Positions 1-11,300 of a DNA stretch of 64,000 nt are shown here, piece by piece. The stretch comes from Dactylellina haptotyla (taxonomy: Eukaryota > Ascomycota > Orbiliomycetes > Orbiliales > Orbiliaceae): positions 1,736,001-1,800,000 of the forward strand of contig CM062382.1 in the NCBI GenBank assembly GCA_031310005.1, written 5' to 3'. The notes beneath the pieces were generated by a model, which saw only the letters and a list, made by a program, of their open reading frames with translations, was not told the origin of the DNA and searched no databases. A program made the position numbers and the translations under genes. Position 1 is the stretch's first letter. Each line of letters begins with the position of its first letter.

Positions 1-786
1 GTTGGGACATTCGGGCCTATCGGTTGATTGCCGGGTTGGTTTACGTGGCTCGGTTGGTGGGACATCCTAGTTGTTTAGGGGCTGCCTGCTAACTCCCGTC
101 TCCGGAAGCCTTCAGGTCTTTTAGATCGGAATATATTGTAAGATGCAGATGAGTGATGGCCAATGGCTGTCATTCTAGACAGTCTGTCCAATCCCGTAAA
201 AAGCCAGAACTTGCTAACGTATCTGCGAAGTGGAGCGGCCGGCTACGCAAGGTTCAATACTGTTTCGCAGGTCTTGACGAAGCGACAATCAAAAAGACGC
301 TGTCAATGCTCAACGAAATCAGTGACGGGAGTCCCACAAGGGAGAGAGTGCGCTAGGTGGTGGTTTTGGTGCTATTATTTGTGGTTGTAAAGAGTCCCGA
401 CGGTGGCTGGAATAGAAGAAATTTGGCTAGCAGCAACAATTACGGTCAATTGTGAGGGATATGGTCCGCGCGATAAGAACCAGACAGACAATATGGCCGC
501 TTAAGTACTTCAGCGGTTCGAGATGTATGGAGATGGTTGGATGAGGGAAGGTGGCGCTCGAGCAGGTCAAGCGGAATGCGCCAATGAACCCACCGCTGTC
601 GTTGTTTTGGACATTTGGGGGCTGTGTTGCTGTGTTGGGGGCAGCCACCAACGTTGCTGTTGGCTGGACAACAACATCGCTGGCAACACATTTGGGAAGC
701 TGCGCGCAAACGCTCATCATCGCCAACATGATCTAGTGTCCAGAGACACCAACCAGCAACCTCCAACTCAGCACCATCCTTCTGCC
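1..786. other. Upstream region without recognised gene
   Basis: No protein family is recognisable here on either strand. The reading frame of the FAM32A-like gene stays open upstream to about 523, but that extension is rich in Cys, Trp and His, looks non-coding, and is not expected in the family. The region is best read as promoter and 5' leader of the gene beginning at 787. Confidence 0.5.
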
Positions 787-1379
787 ATGGCCAAGGAGGA
801 TTACGCCTCTATCGGCGGCTCTCTCCGGCTTAAAGGCTCGGCTGGTATCTCAAAGCCAAAATCAAAAAGGAAACCTAAAATTTCAAAACGGGCTCGCAGC
901 TCGAAAGACAACGAACCTGTAATCGAAGAAGCAGCCGTGGACCCTGATCGGAAACGTAAGCTAGCAGAGGAGGATGAGCAGAGCGCCGAAGCCACCGAAA
1001 CAGAGAATAATTTCATCGAGGGCACCCAATTTTCTCAGCTAGAATCACAATCTTCTAGGAAAACCAAAACGGAAGCAGAGCGAAAATTCGAGGAAGCCAG
1101 GAAGAAGAAAGTAAACAGGCCACTCACTGCCTCTCCCCATATTGTTGATACGCGTCGTATACTAAAACATCTTATTGTATATCCCTAGTTGGATCAGCTG
1201 CTCCTCCGAGATGCTTCAAAATCCCATAGAGAACGAGTCGAGGAATTCAACAAATATCTCGCGAATTTGAGCGAGCATCATGACATGTAAGGCCGCTGAC
1301 TCCATAGGTGTACCCCAAGAAATATGTACTAACGCCTACTCTTTGCAAACTCTGCAGGCCAAGAATAGGTCCAGGATAA
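787..1379 (+). CDS. FAM32A-like spliceosomal protein
   Basis: Three exons (787-1110, 1189-1286, 1358-1379) encode about 147 residues. The N-terminus carries the family signature (MAKEDYASIGGSLRLKG), followed by a Lys/Arg-rich and then acidic linker. Exon 2 supplies the conserved helix LDQLLLRDASKSHRERVEEF and exon 3 only the last residues PRIGPG and the stop. FAM32A is known in human as a small factor of the step-2 spliceosome whose C-terminal tail reaches the active site and helps exon ligation; a similar nuclear role here is inferred from homology. Introns of 78 and 71 bp have GT-AG ends and keep frame. The start at 787 is chosen because family similarity begins exactly there. The next gene is tail-to-tail. 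Confidence 0.88.
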
Positions 1380-1740
1380 GACCTTTCATTCAGATCTATA
1401 CAACGCTCTGGTCATCAAATATGCTGCTTCCGCTCTATGTATAGTTTAGTAAATATACTCACCCCAAGTGGTCATATGCAAGTTGAAATCCGCGATGCAC
1501 TATCACATATCGAAACCACTATCCTTTGAGGAACTGAATGATGAGCCTTGGAACTCAAATCACTCCTTTTGGAGATTAATTGGAGGGAGGAAAACAAATC
1601 GAAGAAATCCTCGTAAGAGCCCAGGCGATGACCACCATGGCTCAATAAATATTACTATAAAATGAGAGGATACACATTGCCTAAGGCCGCAGATAATTCA
1701 ACTTTCTAGGTGTAATATATATACAACATGTATGTTATGA

Positions 1741-3416
1741 TTACACCACATTACAAAATGCTCGATAACACTGAACGTCGTTCCCCTCAATTTCAAGATC
1801 AACACCAGCTCCAAGGAAAACAACAGTGCCAGGATTGAAATCTATGGCCTTCTTCTGCTCGAGTCCTCCTTTTACCCTACCCATACCCTTCGTAAATATG
1901 ATAATGCTCGGTCCTGGTATTCCTGCGACTTCTATCGTACCAGCTTGGAGGGTGGTACTGATGACCGCGAACTCTTCGATGGGGGGGTTATAGAGGAGAC
2001 AGGTTGGTTGAATTTCTAAGTTTGGACTTTTGAAGTTATATGGACTTGGTGTCATTATTTGCGCTGAGACGGGAGCAGATCGATAAGTGAGCATAGACAC
2101 CAAGGTATCGACATCTTTAAACTTTGGAGTGAAGCCAGCTCTAACAACATTATCCGATGATGCCATGCATTCGATTATATCTTTTGGTAAGCTCGTTAGC
2201 ATCTGCCAGACCGAAACAGGATACGGGTAATCGCGACAAACCTCCTGAAAGATAAGCATGTGGCTCGTTAGCCTGAAGAAACATTCCTTGGCCTGGCTCA
2301 AGAGACACAAAATTCAGAAAGAATGTGGAGAAAAGACCAATGTCAGACGGGAACTGGTTGTTAAGCTCGATAATAAGGTCAGCGTAACTACTAGCATTTG
2401 GTAACTTGGCCCCTCCAATGAAATTATCAGGATCAATTCTCGCGGCGTGCACAAGAATTTCTGCGCTCAAAGCGATTGCCGATGGATCAGACTTCATAAG
2501 TGTTTCATAAAGCATCTTTAGGCCACGTTTCTGATCCTCATCTTCTTTTGAAGCCGTTAAAGTTTCGAAGGAACTGATAGCTATTTGGCCAAGCAAATCT
2601 CTCAAAGACGGCACGTTTGAAAGAAATTCCTTAATCTCAGATAATGGGCGAAAACCACAAAGCCCGGTGAACGGAGTGATAGCAATGGCCATCTCTGGTT
2701 TATGGTTATCATCTAGAAGCCCCGCGTTAGCATAGTATTACCTGAGCTTGTTGCAGTGATAGTAAAATATCTCGAAATACAGAATTAGGTTGAACTGCGA
2801 ATGCATACCTGGATAGTTTTTGGGGTCTTTAGAATGTAGTTCCTCGGCCAAAAGTTTATCGGGGTGCGCTTGGATGCTAAGGGCCTTGCCGATACTCAAG
2901 ACCTTGAACAAAAAAGGCAGTCGTCCGGGTCCAAATCTGCGGACAACTCCGGCTCCTAGCAAAGCTTCATCTTGCGATATGAGATCTTGTAAACTGTTTC
3001 CAGATTCAACATCTCGAGAAGGGAGAGATGGGTGTGTTCCCATCCAGAGCTATAGTATCGATTTAGAAAACCCAGCTGGGTTGAGGGATAGTGAAAAATA
3101 TTGAAATTCTGGTTTCATACCTCAGCATATGGCTTCGTTTCATCAATTATCAGACCACCAGAAGCAAATCTAGCAGCGCATGAGGCAGAACCCTTTTTGC
3201 CTAGGTGGGGTGGTTTAGCATGAACAACTATGCGAATATATGGCAGATACAATGGAATCGTAGTGCCAGTAACATACCCCAATCATAGTTGTTAACACCT
3301 GAGACAATAACGTCAGTAGCAGGCTTTGAGAAAACATTGAGTGACCTAGTTGGTAGGCAATGGGAAATATCTATCTTACCACAACTCAGCTCATACAGAT
3401 GCACAGGGGACGACAT
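1741..3416 (-). CDS. PMI40: Mannose-6-phosphate isomerase (type I)
   Basis: Interconverts fructose-6-phosphate and mannose-6-phosphate, feeding GDP-mannose for glycosylation and cell-wall mannan; cytosolic, zinc-dependent. Six exons (3416-3380, 3298-3278, 3200-3121, 3049-2809, 2712-2242, 2180-1741) give 429 residues, the normal length. Visible motifs: GVNNYDWG near the N-terminus, the zinc/substrate segment SIQAHPDK, the second zinc region [14 protein letters not shown], and the signature [16 protein letters not shown]. The C-terminal part looks frameshifted relative to the middle in the raw sequence, but a 61-bp GT-AG intron (2181-2241) restores the Asp codon and the frame, so the gene is intact. 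Exon 2 is only 21 bp. It is head-to-head with the BUD32 gene, about 600 bp away. Confidence 0.96.
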
Positions 3417-3536
3417 TCTGCTAGGAAATTAAAACTGGCACTTAGTATTTGCGCAGATATTGGCGAAATTCAAGGTTTTAAAGCAAATTCAGCATCAGTG
3501 CCGATGACTTTTGTTCCGTGCTACTTTTGTTCCGTG

Positions 3537-3567
<31 letters not shown>

Positions 3568-4010
3568 CGTGTCAAATGCTACAGGTAGGCCGGAGTGCGG
3601 AGTCGTGAACTTGTAGCATGGCTTGTCTGATACTAACCTTAAATTTTTTAATTGCTAGCGAACTAACAACAGAAAATAGTAGCTCCTAGTAGCGCGAATA
3701 ACTGGCCCTGGAGGTGTATCTACATAGCATCCAAGCAAAGTCGAGGGTGCTGGTTGGTGTCGTACAATAGGAAGTCGAAGAGCAGGAACGTGTCCATTCC
3801 ATAGGCACAACATTCAGAAACGAAGTGTTGTTTCTGCTGACGTAACATACCCTGTACAACTGAGGCGCCAGCTAAGGACTGAACAAGCTCAATGCAAATT
3901 CCAGCCGAACAACTCCATGGCAATCTGAATAGCCATAGTATGACAACCAGATATCCGCGCGTTTTGATGGGTACCTTAGATATCGGGCTTACCACACTTC
4001 AATATCGGAA
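3417..4010. other. Divergent intergenic region PMI / BUD32
   Basis: About 590 bp between two divergently transcribed genes, presumably holding both promoters. It contains a TA dinucleotide run (3541-3567). A 91-codon open frame on the minus strand (3720-3995) resembles nothing I know and is not called as a gene. Confidence 0.5.
3541..3567. repeat. (TA)n microsatellite
   Basis: Uninterrupted TA dinucleotide run of 27 bp in the PMI/BUD32 divergent spacer. Confidence 0.95.
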
Positions 4011-4772
4011 ATGATGCTAAATCCCATGGAAGCAAAACTGATAGCCCTTCCTCAACTAGTCCACGGAGAGTTACTCAAACAAGGTGCCGAAGCACACGTT
4101 TACAAATCAACATATCTTCTCCCAAGCCTACCATGTCTGATCAAAGTTCGCCCAACGAAAGCTTATCGCCATGCTATTCTGGACGCCCGCCTTACGAAGC
4201 ATCGTTGTATCTCAGAGGCGCGCCTGCTGAACCGTTGTCGGTCGATGGGTGTTGCGTGCCCCGCTGTGTATTTTATTAACGAAACACGCGGCCAGATCGT
4301 TATGGAGTGGATTGAAGGACCATCCGTTCGAGAATATTTGAGCGATTCCCTCGAGATGGACACATCGGATTTGAAGGGGTTTGGTGCAGGCGTCGAAACG
4401 CTTATGGAGAAAATCGGAGGTACCATTGGAAAGCTACACGATATCGACGTTGTGCATGGAGACCTGACGACGAGTAACTTGATGCTTCGAGAACAGAAGC
4501 TCGACAACACCCCAAAGGAAGGGCACTTGGAAAGACTACATGATGTTGTTTTGATAGATTTTGGGCTGGGCCAAGTTTCAACTAGCGATGAGGATAAGGC
4601 AGTAGACCTCTATGTGCTTGAGCGAGCATTTTTAAGCACACACCCAAAAGCTTCAGCTTTATTCAACACAATACTCGAAGCATATAAACGTAGTTCTATT
4701 GGATCAACGATTGTTTTGAGACGGCTACAGGAAGTTCGGTTAAGAGGCAGGAAAAGGAGTATGATTGGCTAA
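4011..4772 (+). CDS. BUD32: EKC/KEOPS complex kinase Bud32 (PRPK)
   Basis: Atypical small protein kinase/ATPase of the KEOPS complex, which makes the universal t6A modification at position 37 of ANN-decoding tRNAs; also linked to telomere and transcription functions. A single exon of 253 residues, the usual length. Visible: the nucleotide-loop region LKQGAEAHVYKS, the VAIK-like lysine in LPCLIKVRPTKAYRH, the catalytic loop VHGDLTTSN, the metal motif IDFGLG, and the basic C-terminal tail RLRGRKRS that closes Bud32 proteins. Two in-frame Met codons lie at the very N-terminus (4011 and 4014), so the exact start is uncertain by a codon. No intron, unlike most neighbours. Confidence 0.96.
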   Translation: MMLNPMEAKLIALPQLVHGELLKQGAEAHVYKSTYLLPSLPCLIKVRPTKAYRHAILDARLTKHRCISEARLLNRCRSMGVACPAVYFINETRGQIVMEWIEGPSVREYLSDSLEMDTSDLKGFGAGVETLMEKIGGTIGKLHDIDVVHGDLTTSNLMLREQKLDNTPKEGHLERLHDVVLIDFGLGQVSTSDEDKAVDLYVLERAFLSTHPKASALFNTILEAYKRSSIGSTIVLRRLQEVRLRGRKRSMIG

Positions 4773-4990
4773 TAAACAACTTATTGGGATACTAGAGGTT
4801 GTGAGGGTCTAGGATATCTGATATGACGTCGAACCTATTTTCACCGGAGATCAATCTTGACATTTGCGAAGTACCTGTATATAGGGTGGGAGTTTCCGAT
4901 ATTAATTAGCCGAATTTTGGACATCATTTTCAAAAGAAATCTCCTGTATAATCTTCAAATTTTGGTTCCTTAAGGGAGAAGGAAAGCAAC

Positions 4991-5902
4991 CTACCCTTTG
5001 TTTTCCACAACCCCTCTATCTTGAATAACAGCCGTATATTTAATCACCCATTGCGGATCAATATTCTTGAAGTGAGAAAATAGCGTTCCATCTTCTTGGA
5101 GTAGATTATGCAGGGATGACGATGGTAGGATATTTGTACAGTCGTTGTGGGTTAACAGCTCGATCTGCTGCTCTTTTGCGAAATGGATAAGAGGTTTAGG
5201 AACGACGCAGCAATCGCGGACGTTGATCTGGTCTACGGAAGGTTTGATGTTGGTATTCGGGAGGATCTTCTCGAGACGAGCGACTCCAAATTCTGCAAGC
5301 CCTATCCTTCTGATTTTGCCTTGCGAATGAAGTGCCTCAAGAGTTTTATAAGTTCGTATCCATTCTTCAACCTCTTCGTTTGAGGGCTCAGTATTGGACG
5401 AAAGATCTTCAGCGTCAAAAGAGATATTTGGAAATGAAACTATTAGCAGATCGATGTACGCAACGCGCAATTCTTCAAGTACATAATCTAAAGCTATTCG
5501 GGTGTGCGTGCATCTATCAGATACTGGAACATCGGGTAAGTAGAAGAGTTTAACTTGAAATGAACTATTATCAGCCTAGCGATATGGGACGGGCGGAGCA
5601 TGGCATCTCGAACCTGTAATGTCATACTCCTCTCGCTCCTCGTTGAGACCTGCCGGCTCTGTTAAGCCGGGGACGTAAAGAGTGTCATCTTTCTCTCGTA
5701 TCCACGAAGCGATTCCACTATGCGCTGGTGAGGATGATATGACTTTCGTATCGGAGCTTCGGTTGATATCAGATGCCTCCTTGAAGTTTTGGCGAAGAGA
5801 GTTGATTAATTCTTGATTCGATTTTTCGAGCGGAGCAATCGTACGTCCAGTGGTAATTATATTACCCGTACTAAATACTACGGTAGAGGGATAGGCCGTC
5901 AT
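4991..5902 (-). CDS. Glutamate-cysteine ligase regulatory subunit (GCLM-like)
   Basis: Modifier subunit of the first enzyme of glutathione synthesis, an aldo-keto-reductase-fold protein that tunes the catalytic subunit rather than acting on its own substrate. Two exons (5902-5614 and 5553-4991) separated by a 60-bp intron give 283 residues. The N-terminus has the fungal signature (VVFSTGNIITTGRT). The central part has the AKR-like segment VAYIDLLIVSFPN, then KIRRIGLAEFGVARLEKILP and the GCLM-typical IELLTHNDCTNILP near the C-terminus. A role in redox homeostasis is inferred from the family. The 3' end is convergent with BUD32, with only about 220 bp between stop codons. Confidence 0.88.
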
Positions 5903-6451
5903 AACTAGCGATTTGGCTTGTTTGAGGAGACGATTTCATACGAAAGTTCACCGCATATGAGAAGGAGTTGGGCGTGGGAAATTGTGGGATGTTGTGGATT
6001 ACTAAACGATCGCCTGACCAAACGCATGCATTGGGTTGTGTTTGGAAGCATATTGCTGACATATTCTCTTTAATGCAGCATCTTCCCAAAGTCTCTGCGG
6101 ATACCTCTTATGATATAACGCTGGTTGTCGCGTCTGGTATGTGCATGTATCACATCGGGTGGGCAGGTTGTGGGGATCAAAATTTCCACATGATTATTAA
6201 TTAGCCATATTGCTCCTCCTCCTCCTCCTCCTCCTATTTTCCTTTCTCGTGGCGCCAAAGCTTGGAGATTTTTTTTTTTTTTTGGCCAGTAGATATAATC
6301 TATGTAAATGGCCGGAAATTCATTGCAAGTGGGCGATATTCCCCTTTCTTTAGATGAGCAAAATGTAGGATCTATAGCAATATAAACAACGAGAAGGTGG
6401 GCAGGTGGGCAGGTTGGCAGGTGGCTAGCTCTTTGAACAAGAATTAGATAG
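5903..6451. other. Intergenic region with simple repeats
   Basis: Promoter side of the GCLM-like gene and 3' side of the next minus-strand gene. Holds a CTC trinucleotide run (about 6212-6235), a T homopolymer near 6270-6284, and an imperfect repeat of a GTGGGCAG-type unit near 6393-6424. No gene recognised. Confidence 0.5.
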
Positions 6452-7672
6452 CTAGGCATCTTCATCGTTTTGTTCAACTAATTTTAAGCGGGCTTCCTCA
6501 TCAGAATCTAATATGTCATTCCGGCAAGAAACAACAAGGATGGCAATAGCAATCGCATTCCATATATCAAGTCCAATATCAGTCCAGTCCAGGACGACAA
6601 GTGTCTTCACATTCGTTTCCGCATTTTCACTGCTGAGACTACTGATAGCGGCAACACAATTATAGACTGTTACACCGTAAACTACGGTTGGAGCTTTCGG
6701 GGTCTCGGGGTCGTCAATGCTATCCTGGAAAAAGTTATTTGATTGGGCTTGCTGGTTCTTTCTGCGCAATTCGTTCGCCATTGATTTCATTTTACGCTCT
6801 GTACGTTCGCTCGTTGTTTTTGAAGATGCTTTTTTGTTGCGGTTGTAATTTACTGTGAGTATCGAAGATATAGCTATGTGTAGAAAGCGTGAGGGATTTG
6901 GAAGCTGCTAGTTAGCGAGTAGAATGGAAAGGGAGGAGATGTTGGGAAATTGACTGACATATTTCCGCATCTTTTTCCGCCCATGTGAGGAAGTTTTTGA
7001 TTTCCTGATAGATCAGAGGCTCGACAGGGGCAGATGGGTTTATTTCAGTCCTGTCGCGGACCTGCCCTCCGATGTTTACCAATCTCTGCAATGCTTGGGA
7101 TCCTGAAGATGGGAGAGGGGTTTCATGACGCGGTAATGATTAGTTCTCTTGATGACCAAAAATCCAACTCACTGTGTAAGATCCTCACCCCTAAATTCCA
7201 TAGACGGTGTCAGTGCGCAAATGAAGCTTCGCTCGCTAACCGGGGCGTACAGAGCCTCCGGGAAAGTGGCGAAATCCAAGCGCCAGGGCGCTGGTAGGAG
7301 TGGCTCTCTCCCACGCCTTCTCAGTCTTTTGAATAGAGCAATTTCGCTCGGTGCCCAGTCCCCCTGGGCAAGTATCTCGGCCAGCTCCTCACGCTCCTGT
7401 GATTCTGCGTCGTCGGTTGAGGAGCTATTTAGTTCAAGGGCATCTTGCTGGACCTCTCTTGAAAGAGAGCTATCGCTGATGCGGCCGGGTAGCTTAGGTT
7501 TAGGCTGGACTGTGTCGTTTGCGGCAGGATGAGGGGAGGAAGAAGAAGAGGGCGATAGGAGGCTTGCATGTCTGAGGTCGGGAAAGACGCTCGAGGTGGA
7601 GCGGCGCCTGTTGGGGTTTCCGTAGGATCGGGGCGGTTTGTCGCTCGGAGGGGTGGCAGCAGTAGCTAGCAT
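6452..7672 (-). CDS. Conserved fungal protein of unknown function
   Basis: I do not know a function. A three-exon model (7672-7189, 7102-6959, 6852-6452) gives 342 residues with consistent phases. The first exon has a Ser/Pro-rich, probably disordered start followed by a conserved-looking block: DWAPSEIALFKRLRRRG, then PLLPAPWRLDFATFPEALY. Exon 2 carries LQRLVNIGGQVRDRTEINP and a helix (IYQEIKNFLTWAEKDAEI). Exon 3 has a basic stretch (ERKMKSMANELRRKNQQAQ) and a hydrophobic C-terminal block (LDWTDIGLDIWNAIAIAILV) that may be a buried core rather than a membrane span. The overall pattern matches a family I recall only from Eurotiomycete-type fungi. The start is uncertain: the frame is open upstream to 8041 through a CAG/CTG-type repeat. 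It is divergent from the Nud1/Cdc11 gene. Confidence 0.68.
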
Positions 7673-7776
7673 TTTTTCCCTTCTTTTCCCTGATTTGTTG
7701 TTTGTGAGGAGATAGGCTAATAATGGGACTCCAAGAAATGAAGACGGAATTCGCGGTGAGAGGCGGTATGGTGTTA

Positions 7777-7809
<33 letters not shown>

Positions 7810-8314
7810 ATGAGCGGTTGGAATGCTTGATTGAGGAGATGGCGATAAAGACGACCGCGATGACGATGACGGTGATGGTTGTGAGGAGGCGGAGGCGAGA
7901 AGCCCAAGTTGGGGGGCCGGAGACATGTCGCTGTCCGCGTGGGCCTCGTCGAAACAAATGCCTGCTCTCGTGCGGGGGTGATGCTGTCGGGGAGGTGTCG
8001 CAGGTAGCCAGCCGCCGTGCGCTGCTCCCTCGCGTAAACAACCTTTTTATTGTTATTATTATTATTTTATTATTATTTTACTTTGCATGTATTGTTATTT
8101 TTCGCTGAGCTTCCGTCGCCAGCTTAGTAACACGCCCCTCCTCCCTTCCTTCCAAGCTCATGCAATGCAATGACATGACATGACATGACAGACCCCCTCC
8201 GTCTCCCCCCATCGACCCACCGGAAGGCTCTCGGTCTACCACCTCTGCATTACTTGCTCCCTTTGTCGCTTGGGCTGAGCTGCCACCGCAACTGGCCGTC
8301 CCCCTCTACCTCCA
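7673..8314. other. Divergent promoter region with repeats
   Basis: Shared upstream region of the unknown minus-strand gene and the Nud1/Cdc11 gene. It contains a hexamer run of the TTGCTG type (7777-7809), a TTATT-rich tract (8046-8085) and four copies of a GACAT unit near 8170-8190. The minus-strand frame is open through most of it, so part could be coding if an upstream start is used. Confidence 0.5.
7777..7809. repeat. (TTGCTG)n tandem repeat
   Basis: About five copies of a TTGCTG hexamer. In the minus-strand frame of the neighbouring gene it would encode alternating Thr-Ala, consistent with either a leader sequence or a low-complexity N-terminus. Confidence 0.9.
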
Positions 8315-11300
8315 ATGGCTTCCTGGCTCGAGGACCTTGACGACGATTGGGTCCCCGATGAACGACCCGTAACCACCGTCCCGCCCTCATCTCTCCCACC
8401 CGTCGCCGAAGCCCCATCCTGCGAATCGCTCGACAATGTGAAGCAGAAACACGCCCCCCCGAAATCCCTTATACCCCGACCTATCTCGAAACCATCGCAT
8501 GCTCTCCCCAGGCACCTCACGGGGAGCGGCCCATGCTTGCGCAGCAGCCTTACACCCGGTCCCATGGACCAGCCTACGGACAGGTTGGCCGAGAGCGCGG
8601 ATCAAGGGCAACCCCAAAGAAAGCAGGCCCTCCTCCCAGGGCCCGATCTTAGCCCTGAGGGCACAGTTCAGAAGCTCGGTACCACGTCTCGCCCCGCCAT
8701 CATCATCGATACCACCAGTGGAGATCTATTCAGTCCAATGGGTCTGGAGAGCATGTTCGAACCCGTGCAAAATGATACCACTAGTATCACCTGTCTGAGG
8801 CCAGAGCAGCCCCCGACCCCACCATTCTCAGCTGCCAACGACTCCACGCTCGAGCACGCCAACATTAAGCAGGAGGAGGAGGAGGAGGATGCGAAAGGAT
8901 GCCGGGGAGTAGATGGACGGGAGAGGCATGAAAGATCGAGGCCAGATGAACCCTTTGACCAAACGTCCCGCCTCAGCCAATCGGTTAAAATGGACGACCA
9001 CAGCATAGATCTAATCCGAACTTCACCTCCTCCTACCAATACTACTACGAGCTCGGCCTTTCTCGACGAAAACGAGCCTTCGGACCCTCTCGGTCGTACC
9101 GCCTGGAATTCAACCCCCCCTCCATTCGTCGCCTGGAAATATACCGGATTTTCGAAAGATTCCGATGTATCGTCCTTCCAGCAAGCTGCCTCTTCTTCTG
9201 TAATCAGAGATGGAGATTATCTCAACAGCATCTCCACTTCGGCGTTCTCTGATCAATCCCCCGGCCTCAATGAATTACTTCACGTCACATCCAAGACGGA
9301 ATTTTCAAAGCATATATATGGCAGGAATCGTCGGCATGATTTCGAACATCCTGCACCAGGACAAAGCAGCCTATCTCACAGCGGGCAGATTTATTTTGCT
9401 ACTCCAGACCGCCAAGTTCTACGGCAAGTCCAAATTGAAGATTACTCCCTCCCGTTGCCCGTTGTCGGTGAGAAAGAATGGTCACCACTCAAATTATTTT
9501 CCTCCGACCCTAGTATACTTACCAAAACCACAGTCCACGGCCGGATGTCACAACCCGGGCTCGTCAATTCGCCGTATGAAGAAACATCGACACCACCCAA
9601 ATCTAAGCCCGAGGTATCATTTGCCAGCAGGTCGAAGCGGTTACTGGACGGCACACCCGCTCGATCTCAAGAGTCGCCGCAAATAACACGAGCCCAGAAG
9701 CCGCGCGGCTTAGAATCGTTACATCCAAACTCTCCCGTGAAGGAAAGCCAGGCTAAAAGACAAAAAATGAGTGTTTCCTTTGGATACGAGATGAATTCTA
9801 GTGATGAAAGGAGCGAATATTCCGCAGGAACTACCTGGAAAGATGAATACATGAACTCAAGTCGTGCCAGTATGACGGGAGAAGAGGTTGCGTCATCAGA
9901 CGATTTATCAGAGCTACGAGAGTCCACAAGCAAGCTATTGCTAGAGCCCGAGATTGATTTCTCGCGGTCACCGCATGCAAGCTTCCTATCCGAGCCCCAA
10001 TCTGCTTTTATGCGCCGGCAAAGCCTTAATTCTTTGAATGTCATCCTCGCTTCTAGGGTGAAGCATATGATGCCGAGGAAGGTCGGAAACATGGTTTTTG
10101 ACGAGAAATTGCGGGTTTGGCGCCACGAGGAGGGTGACTTGGAGGATTCGAAGCAAGATGAAGCGTCTCCCAGCAGTTTTGAAGGCGCTAGATTTGAAAA
10201 TACCGTGCCGCCTATTAGTGAAGATGACCCGTTCTGCGAGATATCGGATTTGACAGCTAGTCCTCATGCTCCGAATCCATCTTACCGCCGCCAACCGAGG
10301 GGTAGATACGCGGGACCTAATTCTGAAATCAATTGGACACCATCTGCAATCGAAAAGCAGGACAGAGACCCCCAAACCAAACTGCAGCCCAGAAATATCC
10401 TAGAAGAGGATGGTTTTGCGGAATCGTCCAATTCTAACCCAATGCAGCTTTCCTCGAACCCGGACACACACCCAAATACGAACGCCCGCTATAAGATCAC
10501 CCAGATCGTGACAACGTCTGCGCCTGGCCTTCGTCCGATTTCTCCAAATTACGATCCCAAAAAGCAGAGTATGGCGACGAATATGCACGAAGACTCCTTG
10601 AATATAGTCCACAAGTTAGTTCCTTCATCCTCGGATGGGTCCCCCGAGGCCGTTACAGGTTTAGAAACCGCAACCCCGGCATATATTCCTCTGCAGAATG
10701 AAGGAACTCGCCTCCAATTTTCTCGGAATCAAATAACCCCTTCACAATCGCTGAGACATTATACAATGTCCATGCAGCCCAAAAATCGCCCCGGTAGCGG
10801 TGCTCTCTTAAGTATCCGCAAATCAGATCTGTCTTTTTGGAACACTCCTCTCACAGACATCACATACCACTTTCTTGATGCTGATAGTAGAATTCACTCT
10901 ACATACTCGAGGGGTTACCACTCACGAAATGGGAAACAGCTTCGGAGGTTTGCGCAAGAAAAAACGTCTTTGGCGATTAACAACATGGTTAGACATCTTA
11001 CCGACAACGATATGTTCGGGCCGTACTGGGATCAAAACAAGGCGCTACAAATTCAACAACAGGGCCTAGAACATCTTGATGACCTAGCTTCCTTTCACCC
11101 GAATTTAGTAGAGGTAAATCTTGAAAATAACGAATTGGCCCACTTGACGGGCATGCCGACAACGGTCAGAGATCTCAAGGTGGCAGGAAATCAATTATCT
11201 AGCCTTACTGCTTGGAACCATTTGTCAAATCTCCAGTTTCTCGATATTTCTCGCAACAAACTCGATAACCTGTCAGGTACGTGAGGTTTCGCTGCATACA

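Noticed and set aside
523-786. N-terminal extension of the FAM32A-like protein by 88 codons
   Set aside because: Composition is not protein-like for this family and similarity begins exactly at the Met at 787.
2181-2241. Apparent frameshift in PMI
   Set aside because: A 61-bp intron with correct ends and phase explains it and rebuilds the conserved Gly-Asp-Ile-Ile stretch.
3720-3995. 91-codon minus-strand open frame between PMI and BUD32
   Set aside because: No recognisable domain, Cys/Leu-rich composition, and it occupies most of a divergent promoter. Kept only as a possibility.
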